From an uncultured Sphingobium sp. (GTDB taxonomy: Bacteria > Pseudomonadota > Alphaproteobacteria > Sphingomonadales > Sphingomonadaceae): 20,758 nucleotides of DNA. Each line of letters begins with the position of its first letter. Positions within the stretch are counted from its first letter, which is position 1. The notes under the pieces were generated by a model. The model did not search any database, was not told where the DNA came from, and worked only from the letters and a program-made list of their open reading frames with translations. A program made the position numbers and the translations under genes. Positions 7,597-18,494 of this stretch are shown here, one piece after another. The stretch is taken from contig CAMLFF010000019.1 of assembly GCA_946479185.1 (NCBI GenBank), forward strand, positions 1 to 20,758. Direction: 5' to 3'.

Positions 7597-9084
7597 ATGG
7601 CAGAAGAGCAGGTTCCGAAGATCCGGGAGGTCCGCCAATCCGAGGATCGTTTCCTGGCATCGGATGTGTTCGAAACGGGGAAGCGGCAGCTGCCTCCGGC
7701 AAACGGCACTGGGACCTGGCTTGAGCCTGCACGCGAGATTCCCGTCTATCATGATTGCGACGTGCTGGTTGTTGGCGGCGGCCCCTCCGGCACGGCGGCG
7801 GCATGGGCTGCGGCGCAGGCGGGCGCGGATGTGGTGCTGATGGAGCGCTATAATCATCTCGGTGGCCTTTCGACGGGCGGCCTAGTGATCTGGATCGACC
7901 GGATGACCGACTGGACCGGGCGGCAGGTGATTCAGGGCTTTGCCAATGATGTGCTGGATCGGCTGCCAAAAGCTGGCCTCGCTGGCCCGGCGCGCGCCGA
8001 TTGGGGATCACGCGACCCGCGCAAGGCGAGCTATTGGGGGCAGCGCACGGCGGCTTTTCATGGCGTCGTCTGCTGGTCGCCCACGCTCGACCCTGAGCGG
8101 TTGAAGCTGATCAGTCAGGAGATGCTGCTCGCGGCGGGCGTGCGCCTGGTGTTCCATAGCTGGGCTGCAGTGCCGATGGTGGCCGATGGCAAGGTGCAGG
8201 GCGTGGTGTTTGAATCCAAGGCCGGGCGGCAGGCGTTGCGGGCGAAGGTGGTGGTGGACACGACCGGCGATGGCGACATTTTCGCGCGCGCCGGGGCCGA
8301 GTTCGATACCGATATCGAGGAAGGCGATGTGCATCACAGCGCCAACACGGCCTTCATGCTCGGCGGTGTGGATATGGATCGCTGGCTGGCATTTCGTGGC
8401 AATGAGCCCGAGCAATATGCTGAATTTGCAAAGCTTGGTCGCGAGCGGCTCGGCTTCTTCCAGCCGCCCTATGTCTCCTGGCGCAATGATATTGCCCTGT
8501 TCCTTGGGCCGCGCCAATCAGGCCTGTCTGCACTGGATGTGGACGACCAGACCGAGCTTGAGATCCGCTCGCACCGCTTCATGGAGACGCATTGGCAGTT
8601 CTTCCTTCAGCATGCGCCCGGGTTCGAGAATGCCTACATGCTGCAGAGCGCGTCGCAGCTTGGCGTGCGGCATACGCGCAGGCTAGCGGGTGTAAGTAAG
8701 GTTCTGCGCAGCCAGTGGGCGGATGGACTGACCTTGCCGGACGAGATTGGCGTCAGCCCCTCGGTCTCGACCAAATATCCGGTGATCTCGGTGCCTTATG
8801 GTGCATTGGTGCCCCGCAAGCTTGATGGCCTGCTGGCGGGTGGCAAGCATATCAGCTGCGATGCCAATTCCCACGGCTTCATGCGGGAAATTCCGCAATG
8901 CTGGCTCACGGGACAGGCTGCGGGCGCTGCGGCAGCGCTCTCCGTGAGTGCTGGCGTGCAACCGCGCGCGCTGGACGTGCGGACTTTGCAGAAGGAGCTG
9001 CGCCGTCAGGGCGTTTTCCTGAACGATCAGCCCGAACAGGTCGCCCAGCCTGCGCCAACGAGCGCGGTCGCGGTTGACAGCTAA
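7597..9084 (+). CDS. FAD-dependent oxidoreductase (FAD_oxidored-type)
   Basis: Predicted cytosolic flavoprotein oxidoreductase of 495 residues. After a 50-residue N-terminal extension it has a dinucleotide-binding fold: DVLVVGGGPSGTAAAWAAAQ (about 55-74), with the ribose-binding acid Glu83 in LMERYNHLGG. The later ATG-like motif VVVDTTGDGDIFARAGAE is typical of FAD enzymes. Near the C-terminus, LLAGGKHISCDANSHGFMRE followed by QAAGAAAALS forms the second FAD-contact region. Start: a TTG at 7594 is in frame, but ATG 7597 is preferred because GAGAGGA (7584-7590) sits six bases upstream. The dioxygenase gene follows after 19 bp, so they are probably co-transcribed. No signal peptide is seen. The substrate is unknown, and family members act on varied organic acids and alcohols. 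Confidence 0.88.
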   Translation: MAEEQVPKIREVRQSEDRFLASDVFETGKRQLPPANGTGTWLEPAREIPVYHDCDVLVVGGGPSGTAAAWAAAQAGADVVLMERYNHLGGLSTGGLVIWIDRMTDWTGRQVIQGFANDVLDRLPKAGLAGPARADWGSRDPRKASYWGQRTAAFHGVVCWSPTLDPERLKLISQEMLLAAGVRLVFHSWAAVPMVADGKVQGVVFESKAGRQALRAKVVVDTTGDGDIFARAGAEFDTDIEEGDVHHSANTAFMLGGVDMDRWLAFRGNEPEQYAEFAKLGRERLGFFQPPYVSWRNDIALFLGPRQSGLSALDVDDQTELEIRSHRFMETHWQFFLQHAPGFENAYMLQSASQLGVRHTRRLAGVSKVLRSQWADGLTLPDEIGVSPSVSTKYPVISVPYGALVPRKLDGLLAGGKHISCDANSHGFMREIPQCWLTGQAAGAAAALSVSAGVQPRALDVRTLQKELRRQGVFLNDQPEQVAQPAPTSAVAVDS

Positions 9085-9103
9085 GAAGTAGAAAGACGGA
9101 AGA

Positions 9104-10153
9104 ATGGCGGATATCGATACTGTGATTGAGCGGGGCTTAACCAAGCTTGGTCAGCCCTCTGGCGCCTGGACATCCTCAGCGGGTGGCGGGGCGGAAGGCC
9201 TGACCCGTCGCATGAGCGCTGCGCAGCTTGATGCCATTGATGCCGCCGTGCGCGCCACGGAAGGGCGCGACGCTGATGCCGTGACGCAGGAAGATTTCGG
9301 CGCGCCGGAGATTTCGAGCCTGATGGCGGCGGTCAATTATGACATCATGGCCGGTCGCGGGGCAGTGCTTCTAACCGGCGTGGACATGAGCCGCTATAAT
9401 GAGGAGCAGTTCAAGCGGTTGCACTTCGGCCTCGGCACGCATTTGGGCCGGGCTGTTGAGCAGAGCGCGCGGCATGATCGCATCGGCATGGTACGCAAGG
9501 AGCCCAACCCGGAGCGGCGTGGCTATCTCAATGACACCGAGCTTGGGCCGCACACCGATTATCATGAGATTTTGAGCCTCGCGTCGGTGGTTGCCTCCGA
9601 GACTGGCGGCGTGAGCGGCATGGTGAGCGCGGCGGCGATTTATGAGGCGATGCGGCAGGAACGGCCTGATCTGCTGGAGCCGCTGCTGGAGGGCTATTAT
9701 TACCCGACCAGCATGGAGACCACGACCGATTACAAGGTGCCGACCTTCTCGGTGATCGATGGCCATGTCGCGATTTACAATTACATCATCTACATTCCGC
9801 AGGCCGCTGCCATCCGTGGCGAGCCCGTGCCGCCAAAGCTGATCGAGGCGCTGCGTTATCTCTCGCGCGTGGCGATGCGGCCGGAATATATGGTGTCATT
9901 CACGCTGCAGCCGGGCGAGATGATCTTCTGGCATAACTTCCGCGTGATGCACTCGCGCACGAGCTTTAAAAATGTGCCGGGGCGCGAGCGCCTGCTGTTC
10001 CGCCTGTGGCTGGACGCGCATGAGCGCTATCCGCTCGCCAAGGGCTATCGTGAAACCGGGGAATTGCTCGAGCGCCAGCATGCCGAGGGCTGGTCGATGC
10101 TGGTCAATACCGATGAGAGCCTAAAGGCCGTGCACGCTATGATGCGCGCCTAG
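9104..10153 (+). CDS. TauD/TfdA-family 2-oxoglutarate-dependent dioxygenase
   Basis: Non-haem Fe(II)/2-oxoglutarate dioxygenase of 349 residues. Family members hydroxylate substrates such as taurine, 2,4-D or gamma-butyrobetaine, releasing CO2 and succinate. The iron ligands are visible: His150 and Asp152 in GPHTDYHE and His283 in FRVMHSRTSF. They are followed by the arginine-rich segment GRERLLFRLWLD (Arg294-Arg300), which should hold the 2-oxoglutarate carboxylate. It directly follows the FAD oxidoreductase gene and probably works in the same pathway. The start ATG 9104 has GGAAG only one base upstream, a poor spacing compensated perhaps by coupling to the upstream gene. Its TAG stop overlaps the TAG stop of the convergent reductase gene. 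The substrate is undetermined. Confidence 0.9.
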   Translation: MADIDTVIERGLTKLGQPSGAWTSSAGGGAEGLTRRMSAAQLDAIDAAVRATEGRDADAVTQEDFGAPEISSLMAAVNYDIMAGRGAVLLTGVDMSRYNEEQFKRLHFGLGTHLGRAVEQSARHDRIGMVRKEPNPERRGYLNDTELGPHTDYHEILSLASVVASETGGVSGMVSAAAIYEAMRQERPDLLEPLLEGYYYPTSMETTTDYKVPTFSVIDGHVAIYNYIIYIPQAAAIRGEPVPPKLIEALRYLSRVAMRPEYMVSFTLQPGEMIFWHNFRVMHSRTSFKNVPGRERLLFRLWLDAHERYPLAKGYRETGELLERQHAEGWSMLVNTDESLKAVHAMMRA

Positions 10154-11103
10154 AGCGTATCCCAGTAGCGCTCCATTTCCTTGCGCATGGCAGCATCGGG
10201 CAGTCGACCACGGCCTGCGCCCTGATTGTCGATGATGTGCCGCGCGCGTGTCGTGCCGGGGATCGCGACGGTTACGCCGGGGTGAGAGACGACATATTTG
10301 AGGAAGATCTGCGCCCAGCTCGTCGCGTCGATATCCGTAGCCCAAGCTGGTAGCGGCTTGTCAGCGACGCGGCCAAAGGTTGTAGTCTGTGCATCGCGCC
10401 GTCCGCCGAAGGGCATGTTGACCATCACCGCCATCTTGCGCTCCTGCGCGAGGGGGATGATCGCATCGGCAGCGGTGCGGTTCGCGATGGAATAATCCAC
10501 CTGAATGACGTCGAGCGGATATTTCCGCATGGCCGCCATCTGCGCCTCATACTGGGAGTCCATCGATGTGCTCATCCCGACATAGCGCAGGCGCCCGGCC
10601 TTCTTGGCCTTGATGAGCGCGGGCATCAGCGTATCCAGCCCGTGCAGATTGTGGATGAGCATCAGGTCGATCTTGTCCACCTTCAGCCGGTCGAATGCCT
10701 TTTGCACATCGCCATCCGGATCGCCGAAGTCGCCGCGAATGCTGGTCTTGGTGGAGATGAAGAAGTCGCTGCGCTTGCCCATCTTCTGGAGCAGTTCGCC
10801 AATCACTTCCTCGGATCGGCCATAGCCGCGCGCCGTGTCGATCACCTTGCCGCCTTGCGCGAGCATCGTCTCGAGCACTTGCTGGAGCTGCGCCATCTCC
10901 TCCGGCGTTTCGACGCTATATTGATTGGTGCCGAGGCCGATGACCGGGAGCCGCTCGCCAGTCGATGGAATGGGCTTGGTGATAGGGGTAAGGGCAGGGG
11001 CGTCAGCCGCGAAGGCGGGAGCGAAGCGGGCGAGAGCGAGCGTGGCGGCGGCCATCGCGCTCAATTGCAAACAGTCTCGGCGGGTGAGTGATGAATAGCG
11101 CAT
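10150..11103 (-). CDS. Aldo/keto reductase with Tat signal peptide
   Basis: 317-residue protein of the aldo/keto reductase family. The N-terminus has a twin-arginine motif, LTRRDCLQL (residues 6-14), then a hydrophobic stretch and ARFAPAFAADA, which fits export of a folded protein to the periplasm. The catalytic tetrad is visible: Asp89 and Tyr94 in VIDTARGYG, Lys119 in FISTKTS and His151 in LMLIHNLHG. The C-terminal cofactor segment VAIPGTTRARHIIDN matches the family's NADPH pocket. The start ATG 11103 is preceded by GAGAGGA about eight bases away. It converges on the dioxygenase gene, sharing the tetranucleotide CTAG at the two stop codons. A periplasmic AKR is unusual because NAD(P)H is cytosolic. 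It may belong to the neighbouring catabolic locus, or only adjoin it. Confidence 0.92.
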   Translation of the reverse strand: MRYSSLTRRDCLQLSAMAAATLALARFAPAFAADAPALTPITKPIPSTGERLPVIGLGTNQYSVETPEEMAQLQQVLETMLAQGGKVIDTARGYGRSEEVIGELLQKMGKRSDFFISTKTSIRGDFGDPDGDVQKAFDRLKVDKIDLMLIHNLHGLDTLMPALIKAKKAGRLRYVGMSTSMDSQYEAQMAAMRKYPLDVIQVDYSIANRTAADAIIPLAQERKMAVMVNMPFGGRRDAQTTTFGRVADKPLPAWATDIDATSWAQIFLKYVVSHPGVTVAIPGTTRARHIIDNQGAGRGRLPDAAMRKEMERYWDTL

Positions 11104-11238
11104 GGGTCCGTCCTCTCATCGAATGACGTTGGGCCTCATTGGTGACTCACGAACATCTTGATCTTGCAGGCCAAAGTCGCAACCGGCGCATGGTAACTGA
11201 GCGGTAATGGAAAGCAAGAGGGGCCGCGACCAGCGGAC

Positions 11239-11418
11239 TTAGCGCAATTTGGCGATCGTCAGTCCGTCAGCCTTGGCGCGATCCTTCGTGGATTCTTCGC
11301 TCCGGGTCAGCGCCTTGGCAATCGCCTTGAGCGCCATGCCCTTCTTCGCCAGCGTGTGGAGCTTCTGGATCTCATCTTGAGTCCAGGGTTGCCGGTGCCG
11401 TTCAAATCGCTCTGCCAT
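11239..11418 (-). CDS. Small SANT/Myb-like helix-turn-helix protein
   Basis: A 59-residue ORF of family-typical form. It begins MAERFERHRQPWTQDEIQKL, then runs HTLAKKGMALKAIAKALTRS and ends EESTKDRAKADGLTIAKLR. The pattern (R/Q)PWT-x-D-E-(I/V)-x-x-L followed by IAKAL-x-RS is that of small SANT/Myb-like helix-turn-helix proteins found in alphaproteobacteria. Such proteins are thought to bind DNA, but their roles are mostly unknown. Translation signals are strong: AAGGAG lies six bases before ATG 11418 and overlaps the TAA stop of the upstream helicase-YaiI gene (TAAGGAG), leaving a 9 bp gap. Co-translation with the helicase is therefore likely. The 135 bp between its stop and the reductase start hold no gene. 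Confidence 0.75.
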   Translation of the reverse strand: MAERFERHRQPWTQDEIQKLHTLAKKGMALKAIAKALTRSEESTKDRAKADGLTIAKLR

Positions 11419-11427
11419 GTTCGCTCC

Positions 11428-13695
<2,268 letters not shown>

Positions 13696-13830
13696 ATCTC
13701 TGCTTGTTCTTTCCGCAGCCACAGTGGGCGGAGGGGGTGGGCTCGGCAGGCCCTGTAATTTGCACCCGATAGGCATGTTGACCCAAATGCGCAATAGTCT
13801 GCACTTGATGGCGCTCAATCGCGAACGATT

Positions 13831-13847
13831 TGCAATAAGTGCTTGCA
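13831..13847. promoter_or_regulatory. Possible second Fur/Irr-like inverted repeat
   Basis: TGCAA and TTGCA (13831-13835 and 13843-13847) form 5 bp inverted arms 7 bases apart, in the divergent gap between the helicase and the TonB receptor, 22 bases upstream of the better Fur-like box. It overlaps a candidate -35, TTGCAC (13843-13848). The wide spacing makes it a weaker candidate. Confidence 0.3.
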
Positions 13848-13869
13848 CGATCCGCCCGTCGAAACTAGC

Positions 13870-13884
13870 TGCAACTCAGTCGCA
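13870..13884. promoter_or_regulatory. Candidate Fur box upstream of TonB receptor
   Basis: TGCAACTCAGTCGCA is a 7-1-7 inverted repeat with one mismatch (TGCAACT / AGTCGCA). It resembles the TGC-n-A-n-T type operators reported for alphaproteobacterial Fur. It lies 24 bases before the receptor's GTG start, just after a possible TTGCAC(17)TAGCTG promoter, where Fur bound to iron would block transcription. Confidence 0.5.
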
Positions 13885-13907
13885 TTATTGAGTCTCTTGG
13901 GGGTTTC

Positions 13908-16055
13908 GTGTCTATTTTTCGTATCATGCTGCTTGCGTCGGTTTCTTTGGCCAGCGCGCCCGTTTTCGCTCAGGTCGATGAGACCCTCATCCCGGATGCA
14001 GGCGAGAGCAGTGAGGAAATCATCGTAACCGCGCGCGCACAAAGGCTTTATCGCGCGCCAACCACGACTGTGGGCAAAGCCGCCGAAGATCCGATGAACA
14101 TCCCGCAGGCGATCCAGGTCATCAATTCCGAGCTAATCGCCGATCAGGGCGCGCGGGATGCGACGGACATTTATCGCAACATCTCCGGCGTCAGCTTCTT
14201 CAGCTATGCGGGCGTGACCTTCCGTGGGTTCCGGCAGGACCAATCCTTTTATGATGGCCAGCGCGGCAATCCGTTCATTGGTTTTTCGGTGCCTGAGCTG
14301 TTCAATATCGAGCGGGTGGAAGTGCTCAAGGGACCATCCGGGTTGTTCTTTGGCCCCGGATCGCCGGGCGGCATCATCAATTATGTGTCGAAGAAGCCAT
14401 CCGAAAAAAGCGCGATGCACATGGTCGTCACCGGTGGCAATTATGATCGCTACGGCATCTCGGCTGAAGCGACCGGGCCAATCGATAGCAATGGCGTCGT
14501 CACCTATCGGCTCGGCGGCTTCTTTGAGTCGATGGACCCCTATCGCACCAACACGCAGAACAAGTCGCGCATTGGCGACGCTGGCATTTCAATCAAGACC
14601 AATGAAGGCGGCAAGCTGACGTTTCAGGCGACGGTCTATGACAATGAGCTGCAAGCCAACCGCCTGCGCGGCGTGCTGACGGACAATGACGGTAACTTCC
14701 TGACCAACATTCGCTGGAACGCGAACGAGCCGACCGATTTCCTCAACCTGCGCTCAAAGGCCTATCAGGCGCGCTATGAGACAGCCATCGGCGAGCGCGT
14801 GACGTTCGATATTGGTGCGCGTTATTTTGAGTCGACAGAGACGCAACAATATCATGAGCCGCGGGGGCTGGCCCCCGTCTCGGCCCTGAACCCCAATCGC
14901 GATCTGGTTTTGCGCGAATTCCGCGATCAGATCCGCGATGTGGACGGCCTGTCCTTCATGGCCAATATGACGGCGCGTGTGGATATTGCTGGGATGGAGC
15001 ACAAGTTCCAGGCCGGTGCCGACTGGTATGACGAGAATAACATCCTGGATTCGCGCATCCTGCGAGCGGGCGTAACGCCGCTCAGCCTGAGCAATCCGGT
15101 CTATGGCACATCGCGGACTGACCCCGTGCGTGCTGCGCTCCTCCCTTTCACGCGCACCGATACGCAGACTAAGCGCAAGGGCGCTTATTTGCAGGATCAG
15201 ATCAGCATCACCGACGCACTGATGCTGGTGGGCGGCGTGCGCTATGACAAGTTTGACGATGGCGTGACGACCAGCACCGGCAGCACGGTCTCGGGACGGG
15301 CGAATTACTCGGATAGCGACGTGACCTTCCGGGGTGGTGCAATCTTCAAGCCGCGCAACGATGTGTCGCTTTACGCCAGCTGGTCACAGAGCTTCGAGCC
15401 TCAGTCTGCCTCCAGTCAGGATGCTAACGCCGGTGGGCCATTTTCGCCGGTTACGGGCAGTCAGGTTGAGGGTGGCGTGAAGACGCAGCTTCTCGATGGA
15501 CGTGTTCAGGGCAATGTCGCCGTCTATCGCATCGTGCGTCGCAACATTCTGCAAGCCAATCCGGCGCTGCCGCCTATCAATGGCATCGATCAGCTCGCCC
15601 CGATTGGCGAAGTGACGAGCAAGGGATTTGAGATCGATCTTTCCACTGACATCACGCCCGACTGGGTGCTGCTGGTCAATTATGGTTATAATGATGCCAA
15701 GATCACCGGCACTGCGGCGGGGCAGGCGATCACTAACGCTGTTGGCAATCGCTTCGCCAATGCTCCCAAGCATAAGGTTGGTTTCTGGACCCGCTATCAG
15801 GTGCCAGTGATCGACGCCGCTGTTGCCTTTGGCGGCGAGCATGTCTCCAGCCGTATCAGCCTCTCAGGCCAGAAGGTGAAGCCTTACACGATCTTCGATG
15901 CGTCCGTGACGAAAAACCTTGGCTTTGCCAAGCTCTTCCTGCGCGTGGATAACATCTTCGACAAGGTCTACGCGGCGTCCGGCTTCTCGGCATCGAGCGG
16001 CCATTTCCCCGGTGAACCGCGTACATTCCTGGCTGAACTGCGCTTCTCCTTTTAA
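13908..16055 (+). CDS. TonB-dependent siderophore receptor
   Basis: Outer-membrane receptor for active uptake, most likely of a ferric siderophore. The 715 residues begin with a signal peptide (MSIFRIMLLASVSLASAPVF, cleavage after AQ near 22). A TonB box EEIIVTAR (about 36-43) and a plug domain (about 55-165) follow, the latter containing PQAIQVINSELI, ISGVSF, FRGFRQDQSFYDG, VEVLKGPSGLFFG and GGIINYVSKKP. The 22-strand barrel closes with ELRFSF and a terminal Phe. The plug pattern is that of the TonB-siderophore (FhuA/FepA-like) group. The start is GTG at 13908, with GGGGG just upstream; the next ATG would cut into the signal peptide. A Fur-like box precedes it and a PepSY gene follows after 2 bp, so iron-regulated co-transcription is likely. 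The ligand is unknown. Confidence 0.93.
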   Translation: MSIFRIMLLASVSLASAPVFAQVDETLIPDAGESSEEIIVTARAQRLYRAPTTTVGKAAEDPMNIPQAIQVINSELIADQGARDATDIYRNISGVSFFSYAGVTFRGFRQDQSFYDGQRGNPFIGFSVPELFNIERVEVLKGPSGLFFGPGSPGGIINYVSKKPSEKSAMHMVVTGGNYDRYGISAEATGPIDSNGVVTYRLGGFFESMDPYRTNTQNKSRIGDAGISIKTNEGGKLTFQATVYDNELQANRLRGVLTDNDGNFLTNIRWNANEPTDFLNLRSKAYQARYETAIGERVTFDIGARYFESTETQQYHEPRGLAPVSALNPNRDLVLREFRDQIRDVDGLSFMANMTARVDIAGMEHKFQAGADWYDENNILDSRILRAGVTPLSLSNPVYGTSRTDPVRAALLPFTRTDTQTKRKGAYLQDQISITDALMLVGGVRYDKFDDGVTTSTGSTVSGRANYSDSDVTFRGGAIFKPRNDVSLYASWSQSFEPQSASSQDANAGGPFSPVTGSQVEGGVKTQLLDGRVQGNVAVYRIVRRNILQANPALPPINGIDQLAPIGEVTSKGFEIDLSTDITPDWVLLVNYGYNDAKITGTAAGQAITNAVGNRFANAPKHKVGFWTRYQVPVIDAAVAFGGEHVSSRISLSGQKVKPYTIFDASVTKNLGFAKLFLRVDNIFDKVYAASGFSASSGHFPGEPRTFLAELRFSF

Positions 16056-16057
16056 GG

Positions 16058-17257
16058 ATGGCGAGCAAGCGGCAGGCGAGCGGGGCAGGGAAGGGGCGAT
16101 CGCTCTGGTGGCGGGTCCATAGCTGGGTGGGGCTTAAGCTCTCGATTTTGATGGCCTTCATTCTGGCCACAGGAACGCTCGCCGTGTTTGCGCATGAGAT
16201 TGACTGGCTGGTCACGCCCGCCATGCGCGTGAGCGTACAGGATCAGCCGGTCGCAAGCTGGGGCGCCATCGCAGCGGCGGCTGCGCGGGCGGAGCCATCG
16301 GGTCGATTGCAGACATTATATGCCCCAATTGACCCGTGGTTTGCAGTCGAAGCCTGGGTCGAGATCGGCAAGGGAGCGCCCCGCCGCATTCATGTCGATC
16401 CCTGGACCGCGCAGGTCACAGGCACGCAGGGCTGGGCCAATGTGCATCGCTTCCTGCGGCAAGTGCATCGCCACCTGATGCTGCCAACCAAGGTGGGTAT
16501 TCCGCTCGTCAGTTCGCTCTCCTTCATTCTGCTGGCGTCGCTGATCACGGGCATCGTGACGTACAAGAAGTGGTGGCGTGGTTTCTTCCGCAAACCGCGT
16601 GGTGGCGATGCGCGGCGTGTGATGGGCGATCTGCATCGCCTCATGGGCTTGTGGAGCCTGTGGTTTGTCGCGCTCATCACGCTGACGGGCTTCTGGTATC
16701 TGGTCGAAACATTGGGCGGCAACGCAAAGGTGCCGAAAATTCCGGAGATTGAGAGCTCCGGGCCGCCGCCGGTTGGGCCTGCGCTCGATCGGCTGGTGGC
16801 GATTGCGCATCAGGCGCGGCCAACCCTCAAGATCAATGAGATACGCTTCACCGATGAGAATGGCGTGATCTTCCTGGGGCAGGATCAGGCCTGGCTCGTG
16901 CGGGACCGCGCCAATGGCGTGGCGGTTGATCCGGCGACTGGCAAGGTGCTCAAGACGCTGGATGGGCGCGACCTCAACGTCCATCAGCGCATTTCGGAAA
17001 TGGCTGATCCGCTGCACTTCGGCACATTTGGCGGCTTGGCGACCAAGGTCATCTGGTTCCTGTTCGGCGCGTTGCTCACGGCTTTGTCCGTCACGGGCAC
17101 GATCATTTACAGTCAGCGGCTGTGCAAGGCAGACCGGGACGCGGGCGGGGGCCTGCGTGCGGCATGGGCGGGTATGGGCGCATGGGCCTATGTCGCGACG
17201 GCGCTTATCATTCTGTCGCTCGCCCTCACGCCCGGCGCAATTGGCGGCGCGAGCTAG
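16058..17257 (+). CDS. PepSY-domain membrane protein (siderophore/iron-reductase-like)
   Basis: 399-residue inner-membrane protein of the PepSY-associated TM helix family. The N-terminal segment WWRVHSWVGLKLSILMAFIL and then TGTLAVFAHEIDWL (TM1, about 24-46) is diagnostic. A periplasmic PepSY-like domain follows, with further membrane spans near 147-168, 190-213, 320-345 and 365-390. Histidines at the membrane edges (His21, His46, and VHRFLRQVHRHLML) could hold haem, as proposed for the FoxB-like proteins encoded next to siderophore receptors. It starts 2 bp after the receptor stop and is probably co-transcribed. A role in reducing or releasing iron from the imported siderophore is inferred from family and context, not shown. 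Confidence 0.87.
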   Translation: MASKRQASGAGKGRSLWWRVHSWVGLKLSILMAFILATGTLAVFAHEIDWLVTPAMRVSVQDQPVASWGAIAAAAARAEPSGRLQTLYAPIDPWFAVEAWVEIGKGAPRRIHVDPWTAQVTGTQGWANVHRFLRQVHRHLMLPTKVGIPLVSSLSFILLASLITGIVTYKKWWRGFFRKPRGGDARRVMGDLHRLMGLWSLWFVALITLTGFWYLVETLGGNAKVPKIPEIESSGPPPVGPALDRLVAIAHQARPTLKINEIRFTDENGVIFLGQDQAWLVRDRANGVAVDPATGKVLKTLDGRDLNVHQRISEMADPLHFGTFGGLATKVIWFLFGALLTALSVTGTIIYSQRLCKADRDAGGGLRAAWAGMGAWAYVATALIILSLALTPGAIGGAS

Positions 17258-17346
17258 CGCCGAGCGCGCAGGTTTGACAGGGCCGCGCACAAGCCGCAAA
17301 GCCGATGCTTAGCGCGGCACTCCCGGCCAGCCCCCAAGGATTGCGA

Positions 17347-18492
17347 ATGCTCATGCAGCTCCAAAATTTCGATATCGACCTGTTCCTGAGTGAGCATTGG
17401 CAGAAGAAGCCGCTGCTCATCCGCAATGCCTTCCCCGACTGGCAAAACCCGCTTGCGCCGGAGGATCTGGCAGGCCTTGCCTGTGAGGAAGAGGTCGAAT
17501 CCCGTATCATCATCCGCAAGGATGAGAGCTGGAAGCTGGAGCATGGGCCTTTCACGGATAAGCGCTTTGGCAAGCTGGGCAAGAAGCCCTGGACGCTGCT
17601 GGTGCAGGCGGTCGATCATTTCGTGCCAGAGGTTGCCGCGCTCATCGCACCATTCCGCTTTGTGCCCAACTGGCGCATCGACGATGTGATGGTGAGCTAT
17701 GCCAGCGATCAGGGCGGGGTGGGGCCGCATTTCGATCAATATGATGTGTTTCTGGTGCAGGGCCTTGGGCGTCGTCGCTGGCAGATCGGCCCCGTTTGCG
17801 ATGCCGCCACGCCGCTGATGCCGCATGATGACATCCGCCTGCTCGCCCATTTCGAGGCGACCGACGAATGGGTGCTGGAGCCGGGCGATATCCTGTATGT
17901 GCCGCCGGGCTTCGCGCATGATGGCGTGGCGCTGGGCGATGATTGCATGACCTATTCCATCGGTTTTCGCGCGCCGTCGCGGAACGAACTGATCGAGGAT
18001 TATAGCGAGCATCTGGCGAACGCGGCTGACGAGCGTTATGGCGACCCGTCCCTGCCACGGCAGGAGAACCCCGGCGAAATCTCCCCGGCGGCCATCGCGC
18101 AATTGCATGAAATGATGAGCAAGGCGCTGCTGGATCGGGATGGCTTTGCCCGCTGGTTCGGGCAGAATAGCAGTACGCGCAAATATCCCGACGTTGATTG
18201 GCGACCGGATGAGCCAATCGATACCGCCCAATTGCAAGCGAGCCTAGCCGAAGGGCTGCTGCTTTCACGCAACCCGGCGAGCCGCTTCTCCTTCATTCGC
18301 CCGCAAAATGGCGGCGTGACCCTGTTCGTGGATGGAGAGCTGTTCGATTGCGACCATGATGACAGCGCCTTTGCCGAGCAGCTCTGCGCGCAGGAAACTA
18401 TGATGGTGACGTCCGGGGCATCGCCCGCCGCGCTCGCTATCATCGTCGCGCTGGTCAATCAGGGCAGCGTCACTCTTGAGCCGCAGGACTGA
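17347..18492 (+). CDS. roxA: 50S ribosomal protein L16 arginine 3-hydroxylase (RoxA/YcfD)
   Basis: JmjC-fold Fe(II)/2-oxoglutarate oxygenase that hydroxylates an arginine of ribosomal protein L16 close to the peptidyl transferase centre. The 381-residue protein tracks E. coli YcfD along its length: [77 protein letters not shown] and [14 protein letters not shown]. The iron ligands are His128, Asp130 and His191, as in the family. A C-terminal winged-helix-like domain follows. ATG 17347 is chosen because AAGGA lies six bases upstream; ATG 17305 and 17353 are alternatives. A perfect TTGACA at 17274-17279 may be a -35, but no good -10 follows. rluE begins two bases after the stop. Confidence 0.94.
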   Translation: MLMQLQNFDIDLFLSEHWQKKPLLIRNAFPDWQNPLAPEDLAGLACEEEVESRIIIRKDESWKLEHGPFTDKRFGKLGKKPWTLLVQAVDHFVPEVAALIAPFRFVPNWRIDDVMVSYASDQGGVGPHFDQYDVFLVQGLGRRRWQIGPVCDAATPLMPHDDIRLLAHFEATDEWVLEPGDILYVPPGFAHDGVALGDDCMTYSIGFRAPSRNELIEDYSEHLANAADERYGDPSLPRQENPGEISPAAIAQLHEMMSKALLDRDGFARWFGQNSSTRKYPDVDWRPDEPIDTAQLQASLAEGLLLSRNPASRFSFIRPQNGGVTLFVDGELFDCDHDDSAFAEQLCAQETMMVTSGASPAALAIIVALVNQGSVTLEPQD

Positions 18493-18494
18493 AG

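Noticed and set aside
16316..17299. Minus-strand 327-codon open frame opposite the PepSY gene
   Set aside because: Shadow frame, soluble and Arg/His-rich, with no ribosome-binding site or family match.
17254..18237. Minus-strand 327-codon open frame opposite roxA
   Set aside because: Shadow of a well-conserved oxygenase gene with visible catalytic residues on the plus strand.
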